Shown: positions 35,172 through 48,700, counted from the stretch's first letter. The stretch: 64,000 nt of DNA from Coriaria nepalensis (GCA_027186245.1 CP114485.1:124001-188000); one strand, 5' to 3'. The notes: a model not told the origin generated them from the letters alone. Made by a program: numbers and translations.

Positions 35172-37244
35172 ATGAGTAAGCAAGATTTGGTGAAGCTTCA
35201 GGTAAAAATATTCAGTATCTTTTTAGCCGTTCTCACTAATTCCTGTCTTTTGTCTTTTGTGATACTCCGTTTTCTTTTTTCTTACTTGTAGACTTGTGTT
35301 CTGAGAGTGGATATACACTGTGATGGCTGTAAGCAGAAAGTAAGGAAACTCCTGCAGAAGATTGATGGTATGTTGAAATACATCTTACTGCTTGCAATTT
35401 TGCTTTCCTTGCTTTAGCATAGGTTACCCTGTTTTTTATGCTGTCAATCCTCTCAGAGCGGGTTGGTTTACTGTTCTCTAACTTCAGTTTGCGAAACTGG
35501 AATTTAGAACACTGGATTTTGGATAAAACGGTGCCTCAAACTAGATTTATGCGTTTCATAAGCAGAAACGCTTTACCATACCAGTATTTATGATCTTGGG
35601 GGAAAATGTATTTGAATTGGATTCTGTGTTGGAACTTGGAATTAGATTTGTTGGGGAAGAATAAGGAGTCTTTAGACATAAATAATGGCACAGAGATTGT
35701 TTGGCTAGTTACTTTTTGCCCCCCGTTCTGCTTTGCTAGGAGTGTATTCTGTGAAGATAGATGCAGAGCAAGGGAAGGTGACAGTTACAGGTGACGTTGA
35801 CCCAGAAACACTCATCAGTAAGCTTGAGAAATCTGGGAAACATGCTGTGCTTTGTGGCGGAGGTCAAAAGGGATGGTCAAACCACGGCAACCCGAACAAT
35901 TTCAACCTTATCAACTTGAAGAACATGCAGCAGATTCAGAATGGTAACAACGACAAGTCTCAAAAGGGTGGGAATGGAAAAGACCAACAAAAGAATGCTC
36001 ACATTCAACAAGTGCTCGAACAAATGAAAGGGATGAACAATAATAAGGGGTTCATGGCTCCTCCTTCTAAAGACAAGAAATCGGTCAAGTTCAATGTGCC
36101 TGAAGAGGAGGAAGACAGTGACTTCGACGAGTATGACGATGAGTATGACGATGAATATGACGATGAGTTTGACGATGAGTTCGACGAGTATGATGACGAT
36201 GAAGAGGACGGATCTGAAATGAGTCGTGGCCCTCCTCCTCATGGACATAATTTTCCCAACAAGATGATGCCCATGATTGGTAAAGGCCCACCCCACGGGA
36301 TGATCAATAATATGCATGCTACGAATGATAAGAAAAGTGGTGGTGGTGGGGCCGGCAAGAAGGGCGGCCAGGTGGTTACTGATGTGTCTAAGAATGTGGG
36401 AAAAAATGGAAGTGGCGGGAAGAAGAATGGTGGTGGTGGTGGTGGTGGAGGGAAGGGTAGTAAAGGAGGTGATAAGAAGAAAGGTAGTGGTGGGGGTAAA
36501 GATAAAAAAGAGAGTAAAGAAGGGGGTGGTTTACTAAATTTTGGTAAAATTGGGGGCATATTTGGTTTTGGCAAAAAGGGGGGGAAGAAAAAGGATGGTG
36601 GTAAAAAGGATAGCAATAATGGCAATGTTGGGCCTGGAAAAGGAAAAAATAATGGTAGTGGGGCCGGGAAAGGTGGAGGTAAGAAAGATGGGGCCCATGG
36701 CCATTTCCAGGAGTTTAATAACAATATCTTGCATAATGGATTTCATGATGATGAAGGTGAGGTCATCACCAAGCCTTCTGGCAAAGCAGGAAAGGGTGGT
36801 GGCGGAAACGGCGGTGGGCCTGGTGGTGGTAGGATGGGCCAAATGTTTCACGGTAATGGAGGGCAGATGGGTGCAATGGGCAATTATCCAATGGGTCAGA
36901 TGTCTAATTTTCCAGCGGTCCAAGGTCTACCTGCACCAGTAATGATGAACAGTGGCTATTATAACCAGGGGATAGGTGGACCACCGCCTATGGGCCCTCC
37001 TCCTCCTCCTCCTCCTCCTCCTCCTGCAGTAAACCCATACAACCAACAACAGTACATGGCTATGTTGATGAACCAACAGCAGAGGCCCAATGGGAATGAT
37101 ATGTACCAACCTATGATGTACGGGCCTCGACATTATCCGGCAGGAGGTTATGGTGGTCCGCCTCCAATGCCACCCCCCGTGCCCATTGATCCTTACACTC
37201 ACTACTTTAGTGATGAGAATACTAATAGTTGCAATATCATGTAA
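35172..37244 (+). CDS. Heavy-metal-associated isoprenylated plant protein (HIPP)
   Basis: Three exons (35172-35201, 35292-35367, 35740-37244) give 536 residues in phase. The N-terminal HMA domain reads [20 protein letters not shown], with the metal-binding CxxC, then [20 protein letters not shown] and [12 protein letters not shown]. After it come an Asn/Gln-rich stretch, a very acidic stretch of repeated DEYD/DEFD units (about residues 129-152), a long Gly/Lys-rich part, and a Pro/Gly/Met-rich part with ten or so prolines in a row. It ends in CNIM, a CaaX box; the final Met favours farnesylation. HIPPs bind metal ions or protein partners at membranes or in the nucleus. The acidic and Gly/Lys regions could bind each other or nucleic acid, which is inference. 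The position fits At3g05220. The exon structure (both introns inside the HMA part) is usual. Confidence 0.93.
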
Positions 37245-37749
37245 AAACTTAGACAAAGTGTTATATGTAATACTTGCTTCTATTTAGATGTCTTTCCAAT
37301 TTTTAACTTGTGTTTTCCGGTTTAGGGTTATTTTATTTTCATTTTACATTCACTCCTAGCAGTGCATTTTGATTTACAATTGAACATAAAAAATGCCTTT
37401 TTTTTAGACTGAGGAAATTTTTTAATTCATATTTAATTAATTATAATAATTATATCAATATATTTTACTATTCTTCTAATGACCCGTTGATCTTTATCAT
37501 CCAATCACATGACAGGGAATTGCCAGATGTAAGTGAGTAAATATCTTGCATGATTTATATTAATATATTATTTATATTATTTAATAAATAAAATATCTAT
37601 TTAATTCTGTCAAATCAAATATAATACAAGAGTTCTGCAACTCTTGCAAGCCCAAAAAGTCACGCTCCGTCCTTCCTCATAGAACACCAGAACGAAAAGA
37701 AAAAGAAAAGGGACGGAGGAAGACGAAGAAGAAAGGCAAAAAGTGTCAA
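37245..37749. other. Intergenic between HIPP and SPC3
   Basis: About 500 AT-rich bases containing the HIPP 3' flank and the SPC3 promoter and leader. No gene is seen. Confidence 0.45.
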
Positions 37750-39497
37750 ATGCATTCATTTGGTTATAGAGCTAATGCTTTACTCACATTAGGGATCACC
37801 ATCCTTGCTGTTATGTGCGCAATGGCTTCCCTCTCGGACAATCTCAAATCTCCCTCTCCTACATCTCGAGTCGAGGTTCCCCTCTATCCCCTCTCTTCTC
37901 TTCCGTTTTCACAGATCTGTTTCGTAAATTTCATTATTTGGAGAAGGGGGAAAATAAAAAAACCTGCTTTTGTGTTTTATCCCTATTGGGTTTTAGGTGC
38001 TGAACATCAACTGGTTCCAGAAGCAACCCAATGGGAATGATGAGGTAAATTTTTATGGAGCTTTTGTGTTTTCCATACGCACTGCTGTACTGAACTAAGA
38101 TCCAAAGGGTGTTTTGTTCATAAACTTTATGGAATCTTCGGATTCAGATCCCTCAGATCATCCGCTTATTTGTTCTGTGGGTCTTCATTTTTTATATCTC
38201 AACAATATAGCCTTTATTTGTAAGCATGTAAATAACTTACAGCCGATCTAGGAGTAGGTTGTTGCCACAAGTTTACTGCTTTCTCCTTTAATAACTAGTG
38301 CTTCATGGAAAAGGCAATGAGGGTCTTAACTTTTTGGAGTGTAGGAGTGTTTCATTACTCTGTACTAGTCTGAAATCAGGATTTATCAAAAAAGAATCTG
38401 GAAAACCGTATCTACAGTTTTTGGCTTTTGTAGACTTGACCACTAATTGTTAGATCGGGAGCATGATATTTTACTTATTGACAATAGAAGCCTTGTTAGA
38501 TGAGAAGGAAATTTTACAGAGAGTATGTTTTTCATAACCCACATATTCAGTAAGCCAAAAGATGATTTTCGGGTTGGGATTTTTACGAAACTACCACCTT
38601 CATATCTAACATATGCCTATTTGGAACTTAACAGTTGTGATGTTAGAGTATAAATCTTAGTTTTTTGCAGGTCAGCATGACTTTAAACATATCAGCAGAT
38701 TTGGAATCATTGTTTACATGGAATACAAAGCAGGTTTGTTTTTTTAATCCTGTTTCCTTTATAAAGGTCTAATAGAATGGAGTTGCTTTGTCTGTCTCAA
38801 GTGTAACTGAATGAAGCCAATGGCATGCATGTTCTATAACACAACCATCTCCTCGAAATATGTTCCAATATGTCTCTTATGCTAAGCTTATTTTATAAAG
38901 TTTGTACTGTCTGAAATTATTTACACAGGTGTTCGTTTTTTTAGCCGCTGAGTATGAAACCCCAAAGAATTCATTGAATCAGGTAGGCTCCAAATATCTT
39001 CCGAGCACAAAATATCCCATCATAGTATATTTACATTGAATATGACTTATTATGTATAGAATAGATCATTTACTTCTTTTCAAAAGAAGAATTATGATGC
39101 AAATATAGGACCATAACTGTTAATGAGTTACACTTGGTCAGTGTTCCATTTCATGCAAAATCATAATATTGCCAAAATGCGGTTTTGTAGATATCTCTCT
39201 GGGACGGTATTATTCCAACTAAAGAGAATGCCAAGTTTCAGATTCATACTTCGAATAAGTATCGGCTCATTGATCAGGTATGTTTGTCTTACCTTCCACA
39301 AAGTCATCCCGCTGTTCCTTTTTCTTTCTTTTAAAGATCTAAGGAAGCAAGAAAATGTCAAAACTGGGCAGGGAAGCAATCTTCGTGGGAAAAAATTCAA
39401 CCTGACGTTGCACTGGCATGTCATGCCAAAGACCGGAAAGATGTTTGCTGACAAGATAGCCATGTCCGGATATCGCTTGCCCCAGGAATATAGATAG
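37750..39497 (+). CDS. Signal peptidase complex subunit 3 (SPC22/23)
   Basis: Six exons (37750-37875, 37997-38044, 38671-38733, 38929-38982, 39191-39277, 39372-39497) give 167 residues in phase. SPC3 is a non-catalytic but essential subunit of the ER signal peptidase. The protein begins [21 protein letters not shown], a signal-anchor with a short cytosolic end, and the luminal part has [55 protein letters not shown] and [19 protein letters not shown], all in the order of the family. Its length is the usual one. The matching Arabidopsis genes are At3g05230 and At5g27430. No lesion is seen. Confidence 0.95.
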
Positions 39498-40577
39498 GCG
39501 TTTTGATCGTGAACTAGGATTGTGTTATATGATGAGGATATAACATATAGACTCGGATTTGAATTAGTTAGACTACAGATGGTCAGGGAAGTTCTTGTAA
39601 GAACATTGAGGTTTTATTGGAGACTTTTTTTCACCAATCCCAGAATGAACGTTCATGGATTTTTCAAACTTCAATGACAGCCGTGCTCAGCATCTTACAA
39701 AGACGACTTGTGTTCTTCCTTTTTTTTGTTTATATATATATTAATTAGAATATCATTTAAGTTTAAGACGTTTTCACGTTAATTATCTTTTTAATTTTAC
39801 AATTTTAATTTTAAGAGAATGAAAAAAGCAAAAGCAAAATCAAATGAATGTTTACTTAATTATGTATATATTTTTATAAATAATTAAAATTTTCATTTCG
39901 GCCACAAGAAGAGGCAACTCTGTCTAGACGATCACAACCGTCAGTTATCATCAACCTTCATACTTTAAAGATCAACGGGGATCATTGGTCGCGATCCGAT
40001 ATCGGAAAACAATTTTGTTTCGAGGATAGTCGCAAGTCCTAAGCACTGATCATAATGCACTACTCCGAGTAGGGAGACACGCCGGATAAGTTCTTCACTC
40101 TTCACGGACTCCGAATCATCCTCTTCTCGACTTTTCCCTTCTTCTCTCTCCCGATTGGAGGTACTATACCCTCAAGTATCCGTCGATAGTTTTCCTTTTT
40201 TACTTTCTGGTTAGCAACCGGCAATTTTAGGAAATGGAAAAGAAGCATGCTCAAATTTATAATTTATTGAAACATTTGATTGTCATAATCTCGAATCGAT
40301 TCTGAGAAAACTTTCCACTTACTTGAGTTCTAACTGAGCCTGAATTATGGTGGTGTTGTGATCCCATATGTTTGGATTTAATGTGAAGCTGCCAAGCTAC
40401 TACATTATATCAAAATGTTGAGAACCAGTAGCATTTTTATTTTTATGCTCTCATGATAGCGGATTAATCCATAGATTTTCATCTCTGATGTTTATTATCA
40501 TCTCTAGTTTGACTTTAAGTTGAGGGAGAAAAAGGCTATCTTGATGCATCTTAACTTCTTGCAGGAAAAAAGGAAAA
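39498..40577. other. Intergenic
   Basis: About 1.1 kb containing the SPC3 3' flank and then sequence upstream of the Myb/SANT-like copy. No gene or repeat is recognised. Confidence 0.45.
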
Positions 40578-42480
40578 ATGGGTAGCCAAATCCATATGTG
40601 CTATGATCGGTCGATGACAAATTGGTAGTCAGCAACAGAACGATATTACATAGATCTTATGTTAGATCAGGTGGTGCATAGAGGAAATAGAATGGGTCTT
40701 GACATGCTTAATGCTACTTTTGGGTTTTTGTACAATGTTAATATGTTGAAAACCCAGCACACGTGTTTATTGAAGGAATTCAACGACATAAGAAATCTTC
40801 TTGACCAAAATGGATTCTCTTGGGATAATGCTCAACAAATGGTGATAGCTGATAATAAAATCTGGGATACCTACATCAAGGTAAAGCTACTATTTGTTAG
40901 ATTGTTTAATATTGTTTTAGTATTTTCTTTTTTTCTTTGGACTATGAAATTTTATTGGTGTGGCCTTTGTACAGGCTCACCCAGATGCTCAGTCCTACAG
41001 GAATAGAACTTTGATGAATTTCAACGATCTGTGCTTAATAAATGCACACACCCCAGCAGATGGAAGATACAGTCTTTCAAGTCATGATGATATGGACTTT
41101 GATGATGACTTCCAAGTAATGAATGGCGGTGTGTTTCTAACATTTAATATTTTTTTCTTCATTTTTTTTTTCTTTTGTATACTTCAACAAGCATTAGTGA
41201 TTAATATTTCTCTGTGAGATGGAAGTTACAGTAATTGATTAATGTTTCTGCTGTAGGTGTTGGAATGAATACCCTACCCTCTGAGAATGAAGAATGTTTG
41301 AGTACAGATTGGACACTTGCCATGGACCAGTACTTTGTGAAGCTTATGATTGACCAATTGAGAAAAGGAAATAAGATCAAAAGTACTTTCAACAAACAAG
41401 CATGGGAAGATATGGTCACCTTATTTAATTCACAATTTGGTTATCGACATGGCAAAAGTTTCTTAACACATCGTTATAAGAAATTATTGAAGTACTATAA
41501 TGATATAAGGAGTCTACTTGACCTAAATGGATTTTCTTGGGATGATAAAGGCGAATCATAGTTGCCGATGATGATGTTTGGGACAAGCACATCGAGGTAT
41601 ACTGCTATCTTCAATCCATTGTAATAATTATTACCTTTATAATATCTCACATCTCCTACTGCCAAATGTAGGCACACCCAGATGCCTGTGTATACAGGAA
41701 AAAGACCCTGTTGAGTTATCAAGATTTGGTCCTGATATATGGAGATACAATTAGCAATGGATTTTCTAGTCATACACGGAGACGGAGGCAGTTTGAAGGT
41801 GACATATTAGAGGAGAATGGTGAGCTTCTTTTCATGTCACTGTTTTGGCGCTTATTAGGTTCCAACTCAGTAATTTAAAATGGTTCTAATGATTTAGATG
41901 TGATTTATTATTTATGTAGGTGAAAATGGGGAAGGCTATTCCTCTGCTAATGATGCCTGTTTGAATGGTAAAGCAAATCTTGGTATTGAGGGGCCAGATT
42001 TAATGATATGTATATTACATGTTCATAATTAGACTGATGCTTAATATCTCTGCCATGTAGAAGGAGAGGACTTCCGATTACCATGAAAAGGGTGAGCGTT
42101 CAAGTGCAGAATGGACTCCCTAATGGACAGCCATCGCATTGATCTTATGTTAGAGGAAGAACATAGAGTGAAGATGGTTGATTACAGTTTTGACAATTTA
42201 TTATGGATAGATATGATTGCATCATTCGAATAAAGATTTGGACTGTAGCATAATAAAGACTTCTTCAGATGTCGTTATAGAAGTTTGGGGAAGAAATATC
42301 ATGAGTTGAAAGATATTCTTAACCAGATAGGATTTTGGTGGGATGAAACACAGAATCTAGTCTCACAGGATTTGATGAGACTTGGGATGAATATATCAAA
42401 GTGAATTAATTTTCTACTTGAATATGGTTTTCAGTTTTAAGGGGAAGTGACTTACCTATGTACCCATAGGAACACCCACA
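40578..42480 (+). pseudogene. Myb/SANT-like domain protein, decayed, three tandem domains
   Basis: The sequence carries tandem copies of the plant Myb/SANT-like DNA-binding domain (as in At2g24960-like proteins). Copy 1 (40578-41120) reads ATERYYIDLMLDQV, EFNDIRNLLDQNGFSWD, IWDTYIK and AHPDAQSYRNRTLMNFNDL. Copy 2 (41265-41830) reads WTLAMDQYFVKLMIDQL, STFNKQAWEDMVTLFNSQFG, RSLLDLNGFSWDDK and a second AHPDACVYRKKTLLSY. Copy 3 (about 42085-42480) is recognisable but full of stops. Damage: TAG at 40626-40628 replacing the residue after the first Trp, loss of the STFNKQAW-like part in copy 1, a frameshift near 41547-41552, and multiple stops in copy 3. Introns keep standard borders before each AHPDA segment, so it is a decayed gene rather than a retrocopy. 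Confidence 0.78.
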
Positions 42481-43083
42481 TGCAAAATGTTGTTCAATTT
42501 CTTACAAGTGGACGAGATTGAAGAACATAAAGTGTTGTTGCGTTGGCTCCAATCTGTACAAAATGACATTAAAAGGTTGGTCGACAAAGACAGCAGTGAA
42601 TGCAAAAAGGCAACGAACTCTCTTAACTCCATCAACTTCTCCTAATCCTAAGTCCCAAAAGTAACACACTTTCTTCGTAAAGCGTTTACACATCAAATAT
42701 TAATCCAATCCAACATATTCGTAAAGAAACTAAAAATGTTTTTGTGCGTCGAAGACACCAAAATGCTTTCTAGGAAACTCACTGACAGAAGAATGAAGTG
42801 CAGGTTTGCCGGTATTAGCACCCTCCTGCTCATGTAAAGTTTACCAAGGAAAGAAAACCAACCATCACAAGAGAACCTCCCGGTCGTGGGCCAGTTATCG
42901 ACAAGAAGCATAACCGCTGCACCATTTTTCCCAGTAGTCTTGGCATGCTTGCTGAGGCTATAGAACGAAGAGGCAAAACCTGGTAAATTGAACTAGTACC
43001 TTTTGTTGAGTTTATTTACTAACAGCCTTGCCATTACAGATATAATTGATGATTACGACGAACGTTTGTTCATTATATGAAAT
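42481..43083. other. Between two pseudogenes
   Basis: About 600 bases between the Myb/SANT-like and NPH3 relics. I see no domain in it. Confidence 0.4.
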
Positions 43084-44760
43084 GCAGGATTGTTCGGACA
43101 AAATCCGCAAGCGATTTAGTCACATACAAGTAGGGCATTCCACCTTCCACTTGCACAAGGTACAATTGGCCAATTTTTCTTATATTGAATAAAGAAAAAA
43201 AAAATCTGAATACATCTCTTGAATCTTTCTCAGCTTCCAATGATTTCAAAAAGCAAGTATTTGAATAGACTAATATTCCAAAGAAACATCCAGGATTCAA
43301 AATATCACAAACAGACCATCAAAATCGATAATTTTCCAGGCGGGACCATAATATTCGAATTGGTAGTCAAATTCTGTTATGGATGGAAGGTTGATCTAAC
43401 TGCAACTAACATTGCTCTCTTATATTATGCTTCATATTTCTTAGAAATGGGAGATGATCTTGCACAAGGGAATCTCATTTCCAAAACATAATCTTTTTCT
43501 GAGTTTTGTGATACACTCTTCATGGAAAGACACATTCACGATTCTCAAAAGCTGTGAATCAATCTCTCCATGGGCCAAAAAGTTACATGTCTTGACAAAA
43601 TGCTCTGAATCCATTGCCTTCAAGGCTTGTTTGAACCCACAAACACTAAGTCATGGCGACAACAACTGGCGGATCGAAGATGCGTCGGTTCTAAGGATCG
43701 ATCAGATCTTATAGGATAATCGATCGGATCAATTAAACAGAAAGGAATAAGACCAGATCTTATAGGATCATGTATATCCCTATGGACCACAAACCGGATA
43801 TCTCAAATCAGTGATGGGGTAGGAAAGTCAACCCTTAAACATCTCACACAAAAGCTCCACATGGTTACAGTTGAAAGTTTGATTAGGATCCTTCCTATGG
43901 AGCAAGACTCAGTCTCTTGCACCTTTTTGCTTCGTCTTTTGAAGGTGGGTGTGTTGATCAAGATTGATGAGGATTTATTGAACAAGGTGGAGGTAAGAAT
44001 AGGATTCATGTTGGAAAAATGTAGTGCTAGAGACTTGCTGGTGATGAACTATGGAGATGTTAATGATGGTGTTTATTATGTTGGGATTGTTGTTAAGGTG
44101 GTGAAATCTTGTGTTTTGAAAAATTTGGGTAAGATCCATGAATCTAAATTGCTTGCTTTTGGGAACTTGGTTGATGGGCATCTTACTTTAATTGCAAGAG
44201 ATAAGAAGCTTAAAGTGAAGATTTTCTAATTAGTAGTAGAAGCATTGCCTGAAAATGCAAGGTCTTGCCTTAACAATCTCTATAGAGCCATTGACATGTA
44301 TCTCAAGGTAAAGCATTCTTTAAATTCTTCAAAATATCCTTAATGATTTCCTTCAACTTTTGTTGAATGAGACTGTTTTGTTATGCAGGCACATCCAAGC
44401 TTGACGGAATAAGAAAGAACAGGTCTATGTAAATGTCTAGAATACCATAAACTGTCTCGAGAAGCAAGAGAGCATGCAATGATGAATGAGAGGCTGCCTC
44501 CGAAAATTGCAACTTGCTTTATTCTTTTGGAGCAAGTGAATATGAGCAAATCAATGACAGTTATTGGCTCAGATTATTACAGAGCAAAAAGTCAGGCAAT
44601 TATCAAAGGAGGCAGAGATGTCGAAACCGGAACCAGAACCCAGTGGCTGTTGAATTCTCAAAGGGAGATCCAGATGATGGTGAAAGAGATCGAGACTGTA
44701 AAGTTGCAACTAAATGACTTAAACATGAACAAATTAAAGCTTAAAAGACAGGTTAAATGA
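43084..44760 (+). pseudogene. NPH3/BTB domain protein, decayed
   Basis: Pieces match the plant NPH3/RPT2-like family, which serve as substrate adaptors of CUL3 ubiquitin ligases in phototropin and auxin signalling. The BTB part reads SKSKYLNRLIFQR, IDNFPGGTIIFELVVKFCYG, WKVDLTATNIALLYYASYF and LEMGDDLAQGNLISKT (43240-43490), then SFVIHSSWKDTFTILKSC and ESISPWAKKLHVLTKCSES. The NPH3 domain continues as SLIRILPMEQDSVSC, FLLRLLKVGVLI, EVRIGFMLEKCSARDLLVMN, LPENARSCLNNLYRAIDMYLK, REHAMMNERLPPK and a C-terminal coiled coil to 44760. Breaks: a TAG near 43119, a frameshift at about 43486-43495 after ISKT, stops at 43711 and onward, a stop at 44227 before LVVEALPENA, and TAA in the AHPSLTE segment at 44410. 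The exon break before AHPSLTE is normal. Confidence 0.82.
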
Positions 44761-45767
44761 TGCATCTTTTGGTAAGAGAATTTTTGCAGTGCTTCTGCCA
44801 AATATATAAGAAGCTGGTAAACTGATTACATTATAGATGCATACCTAGTTCTTATCTTCCATGTTCCTGTCGGTTTGTAAGAAACTCGTGATCACGTGAA
44901 AAAAGGAGCTACGTACCAAGAATATGGAGGCGATTGTTCCTCTTATTGCTTCAGCTTCACAGAGTAGTGCTGCATGATTTAAGGCTGAATAAGTAGCAAG
45001 CTATAGGTAGATATAAGTGTGTGTGTATATATATATATATATAAACATTCAAACATCTCGACCCAAAAACCCAAAAAGTAGATACAACTTAAACCTCTAA
45101 GGCCATTCCATCACTCACATCTTGCAATATTCATCAACCATTCACAACAATCCCACCTGCAATGCAATTATTCATTGTCCAACTTCATTCTATTTCATTT
45201 TCATTTTCATTTTCATTTATGTCGCTTCTAGTTCTAGTTCAATGAGAGCCTCTCTCTCTTCATTCTCCATTTCTGGTCAAACTTCCCTACTAAGATAATG
45301 GTATGGTCACCTGCAATTTTATATAATTTTCAATACTTATAAAATAAATGAACCAATTAATGAAGGACTTGTAGAAATTAACTAGAAAGCATTCATGGCA
45401 GCATGGCATCTTCCTTCATTCTTGTCTGAATGCTTATCGAGAAGAAGTTTCTAGCGATGTTGGAAATAGGTGATCATGAATAGCTTTCGTTAAATAAATG
45501 ATTAGGCTAAATTGAGAGCAGGATTTTCATTATAATAAGAATTACTTGTCGGTCCTCATAAGCCGTTATCTCATTATATTGCCTGTTACTGTTATGGTCC
45601 CGCGTCCACGTCAGACCCGCCATTCTCCGCTAACATGTACTTACTTATACGCGCCATATGCCTTTACGTGCGCACCGCCAACCCGAAAGGTCCAAAACCG
45701 AAACGCCACACCGGTCATTAGTGTGACGGACCCAAAGCCAGAAAGGGCGCCGAGAAAGCTCGTGGAT
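44761..45767. promoter_or_regulatory. Intergenic, promoter of the synergin-like gene
   Basis: About 1 kb with a TA/GT repeat near 45017-45041 and repeated CATTTT (45196-45217). The last 200 bases are GC-richer and are the likely 5' UTR. No gene is seen. Confidence 0.45.
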
Positions 45768-48700
45768 ATGGTGGCGGACGAAGAAGGCGAGGGTTTCGGA
45801 GACTTCAAGTTCTCCACGTATCCAATTCAACCACACTCTCCTCATCCTAATCGAATCAACTTCCAAACTCCCCCCATCCAGGACGACGAGGATGATTGGG
45901 GCGATTTTGTCAATCATTCTTCTCAGATCTCGAATGGATTCTCCAGCTCCAAATCTCCGCCTAATTCCTATGATGCGGCGGAATCAGCGAATAATCGGTG
46001 GGTGAAGCCGCAGGGTGCTTTGCCTCTATCGCTATTTGGAGAGGCGGAGGAGGAGGAGGTGGTGGTGGAATCGAGTGCGGCCGGTTTTTCTTTTGGCTCT
46101 GGTGTGCATTCATTTGCGGGGAATGATGACTCTACTTTTAAGAAGGGATCGGATATGAATGGTGGTGTTGGAGTTAGTGATTTGATTAAAAATCTGTATG
46201 GTTTGGAACCGCAGATCAAGGCTGAAAATGGTTTGAATTCCCAATCGGATGCAAATGGGATAAATCTGGATTTTAACCCACTCAATTCTAAGTCGGAGGG
46301 GTTTAAGATGAACTCGGATGGATTGCATTTGAATTTGAATGGAGCTAATCCAAATGCAAATGCGTCAAATTTTGATTTTGAATCTATGGTTAATACAAAT
46401 GGATTGGATTTAAATCCCGTTGGATCCAATTCGGGTTTGGGGGGAGCAAGTTCGGGTTTTGATGGCGACGATGTTGACTGGTGGGAATTTAAAGCGGCAA
46501 ATTCAAAGACTGCAAAAGAGAGTCGGAGTTCCACGGTAAAAAAATGCTTTAAGTAATTGCATTTAACCATGGAATTGGTACTGAAAGATATATAATAGTA
46601 GTTTTTAAAAAATTGTTAGCTTTCAGTTAAACGTCCATATATTCAAAATCAAACATGAGCTTTGTTTTTCTCATTCTGCTTTTTCATATCAGGTTGAATC
46701 ATCAGGCATGAACGCAGAAGCTCCTAGGCAGATGAACCAAGAAATCCAGGCGGGTATTGTTCGATTTATTGTTATTATTGTTGGTTTTTTTTTTTTTTTT
46801 TCTGTTGCACAATCTGGAGTTCTACCTAGGAATTCAGATTAGGTATATGTATGCTGTGTGGGAAGTTCTACTTTGTCCATCAAGTCTGACAGTCTTGTAT
46901 GAAGGTTGACAGGAAAGCATGGAATAATTTTGGAGGCGCTGCATATTCATTTGGATTTGGCGCTGATACACTTAGTACTCCTGGAGATCTCTCAAATACA
47001 TCAAATGGGATTTCTAACAGGATCGCTGAACCAGGCTTTGGGTTCCATCAAAATACAAGCATAAAAGCTCAAGATGGAACTTTTTTGGATTCATTCTCTA
47101 AAAGCAAGCAGAGCGTTACCGAAAATGGGTCAGATCCTTTTCGAGCGGATGAAAATGCTGATTTTGGTGACTGGGAATTCAAGGACGCATTTTCTGGAAC
47201 TGGATCAAATGATGCTTTGGTTAGTTAGAAGATTATAGTTTTATTATTTTCTCAGTTTTGAGATATACTGAAATGATGCTGTCATGCATTATTTTGATTG
47301 TAGGAAGATACAGAGTTTGCATATGTTGCTCCTCCCAGTGTAGAATCTCTCGCACTAGACAGCAGCAAATCTCATAATTCAGCGTGTGGATCAAATGATA
47401 TATCTAAGAGATTTGCTGAATGGGACTTTGGATTTCATATGAACCCGGGGTCTGTGGCTAAAGAAAGTATCATCTCCATATACATGGAAAGCAGTCTCAA
47501 TGATACTGCCAAAGATAGTCCCATTCCTGATACATGCACGGAAAGCAGTCTAAATTATACTGAAAAGGGTTTAGTTACTTCTGTGCTTGACAGAAATGAC
47601 GAGTCTGATGACAATTTTTGGGAATTCAAAGATGCGGTTTCTGGAACTGAATCAAATAATATTTTGGTGAGTTGGAAGAATTTAGTTCATTATTTCTTCA
47701 TAGAGTTGAGACATGCTGAAAATGATGTTCTTCCGCTTCACTTTGCATGTAGGAAGATCCAAAGGTTGCTGCTGTTCCTTCTCCTAGTGTAGAAGTACTC
47801 ACACTCGACAATGGCAAATTCCATAATTCTGTTAATCCTTTTCCTGCATCAGATGGAGTTTCTAAGAGATCTTCTGAATGGGATTTTCATTTTCATTTCC
47901 ACCCGGAATCTGTGTCGGAAGATAGTATTATTCCCACATCCAAGGAAAGCAGTCTCAGTAATACTGTTAAAGATTGTACCATCACTGATGCAGGCACGAA
48001 AAGCAATCCAAATGATGCAAAAAAAGGTTTAAATTCTTCTGTGATTGACAAGAATGTCGAGTCTGATGAAAATTTTTGGGAATTCAAGGATGCATTTTCT
48101 GCAAGTGGATCAAACAACAAGGTTACTGAATTGATCCAGTTTCCTTCATTTATTTCAAATCTTTATAGTCAATAATACTAAAAAAAGTTGTTTTTGCTGT
48201 AGGGAGAGTCTGCTGTTGCTACTGAGTCTTCTTCTATTGAAGAAGGACCAGCATTCAGTACTGAAATAGAGGTAGGCATTTTTCTTATGAGTTGTTCGTA
48301 TGTGGATCTTAACGTGGCATCTTCTACAGCTCTTAAAGAATTAGCAAGTTGTATTACATTGCGCCCTTCACTTTAAATAAGCATTTTTTCACAGTGCTCT
48401 CTTTTATAACCTTTTTCCCTTCTATTTTCCAGAGGAAAATGTTGAGATCAGTAAATCATCAGGAAGCCTTGCCCCTCTCAATTTTTGGTGATGCAACATT
48501 AGAAAACAGCGATAGTCCCTCAATCGATGAAAACATTATTAATCATAGACCAGGCTTGTACCAAATTAGCAGCAGCAGAACTCTTAGTTCTACTGTGTCT
48601 ATAAATGATCTGATATCAAGTTTGTACACTAAGGCTGACCAAAACAGCTCTACTAATCATACAACAAATGCAATGGAGAATGGGGTTCATTCTAACCCAA

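Noticed and set aside
35877..36942. Several open frames on both strands overlapping HIPP exon 3
   Set aside because: Composition mirrors the HIPP Gly/Lys/Asp repeats; they are shadows of the real frame.
45968..46570. 200-residue minus-strand frame opposite synergin-like exon 1
   Set aside because: It is the antisense shadow of a low-stop exon and has no domain or splice partners.
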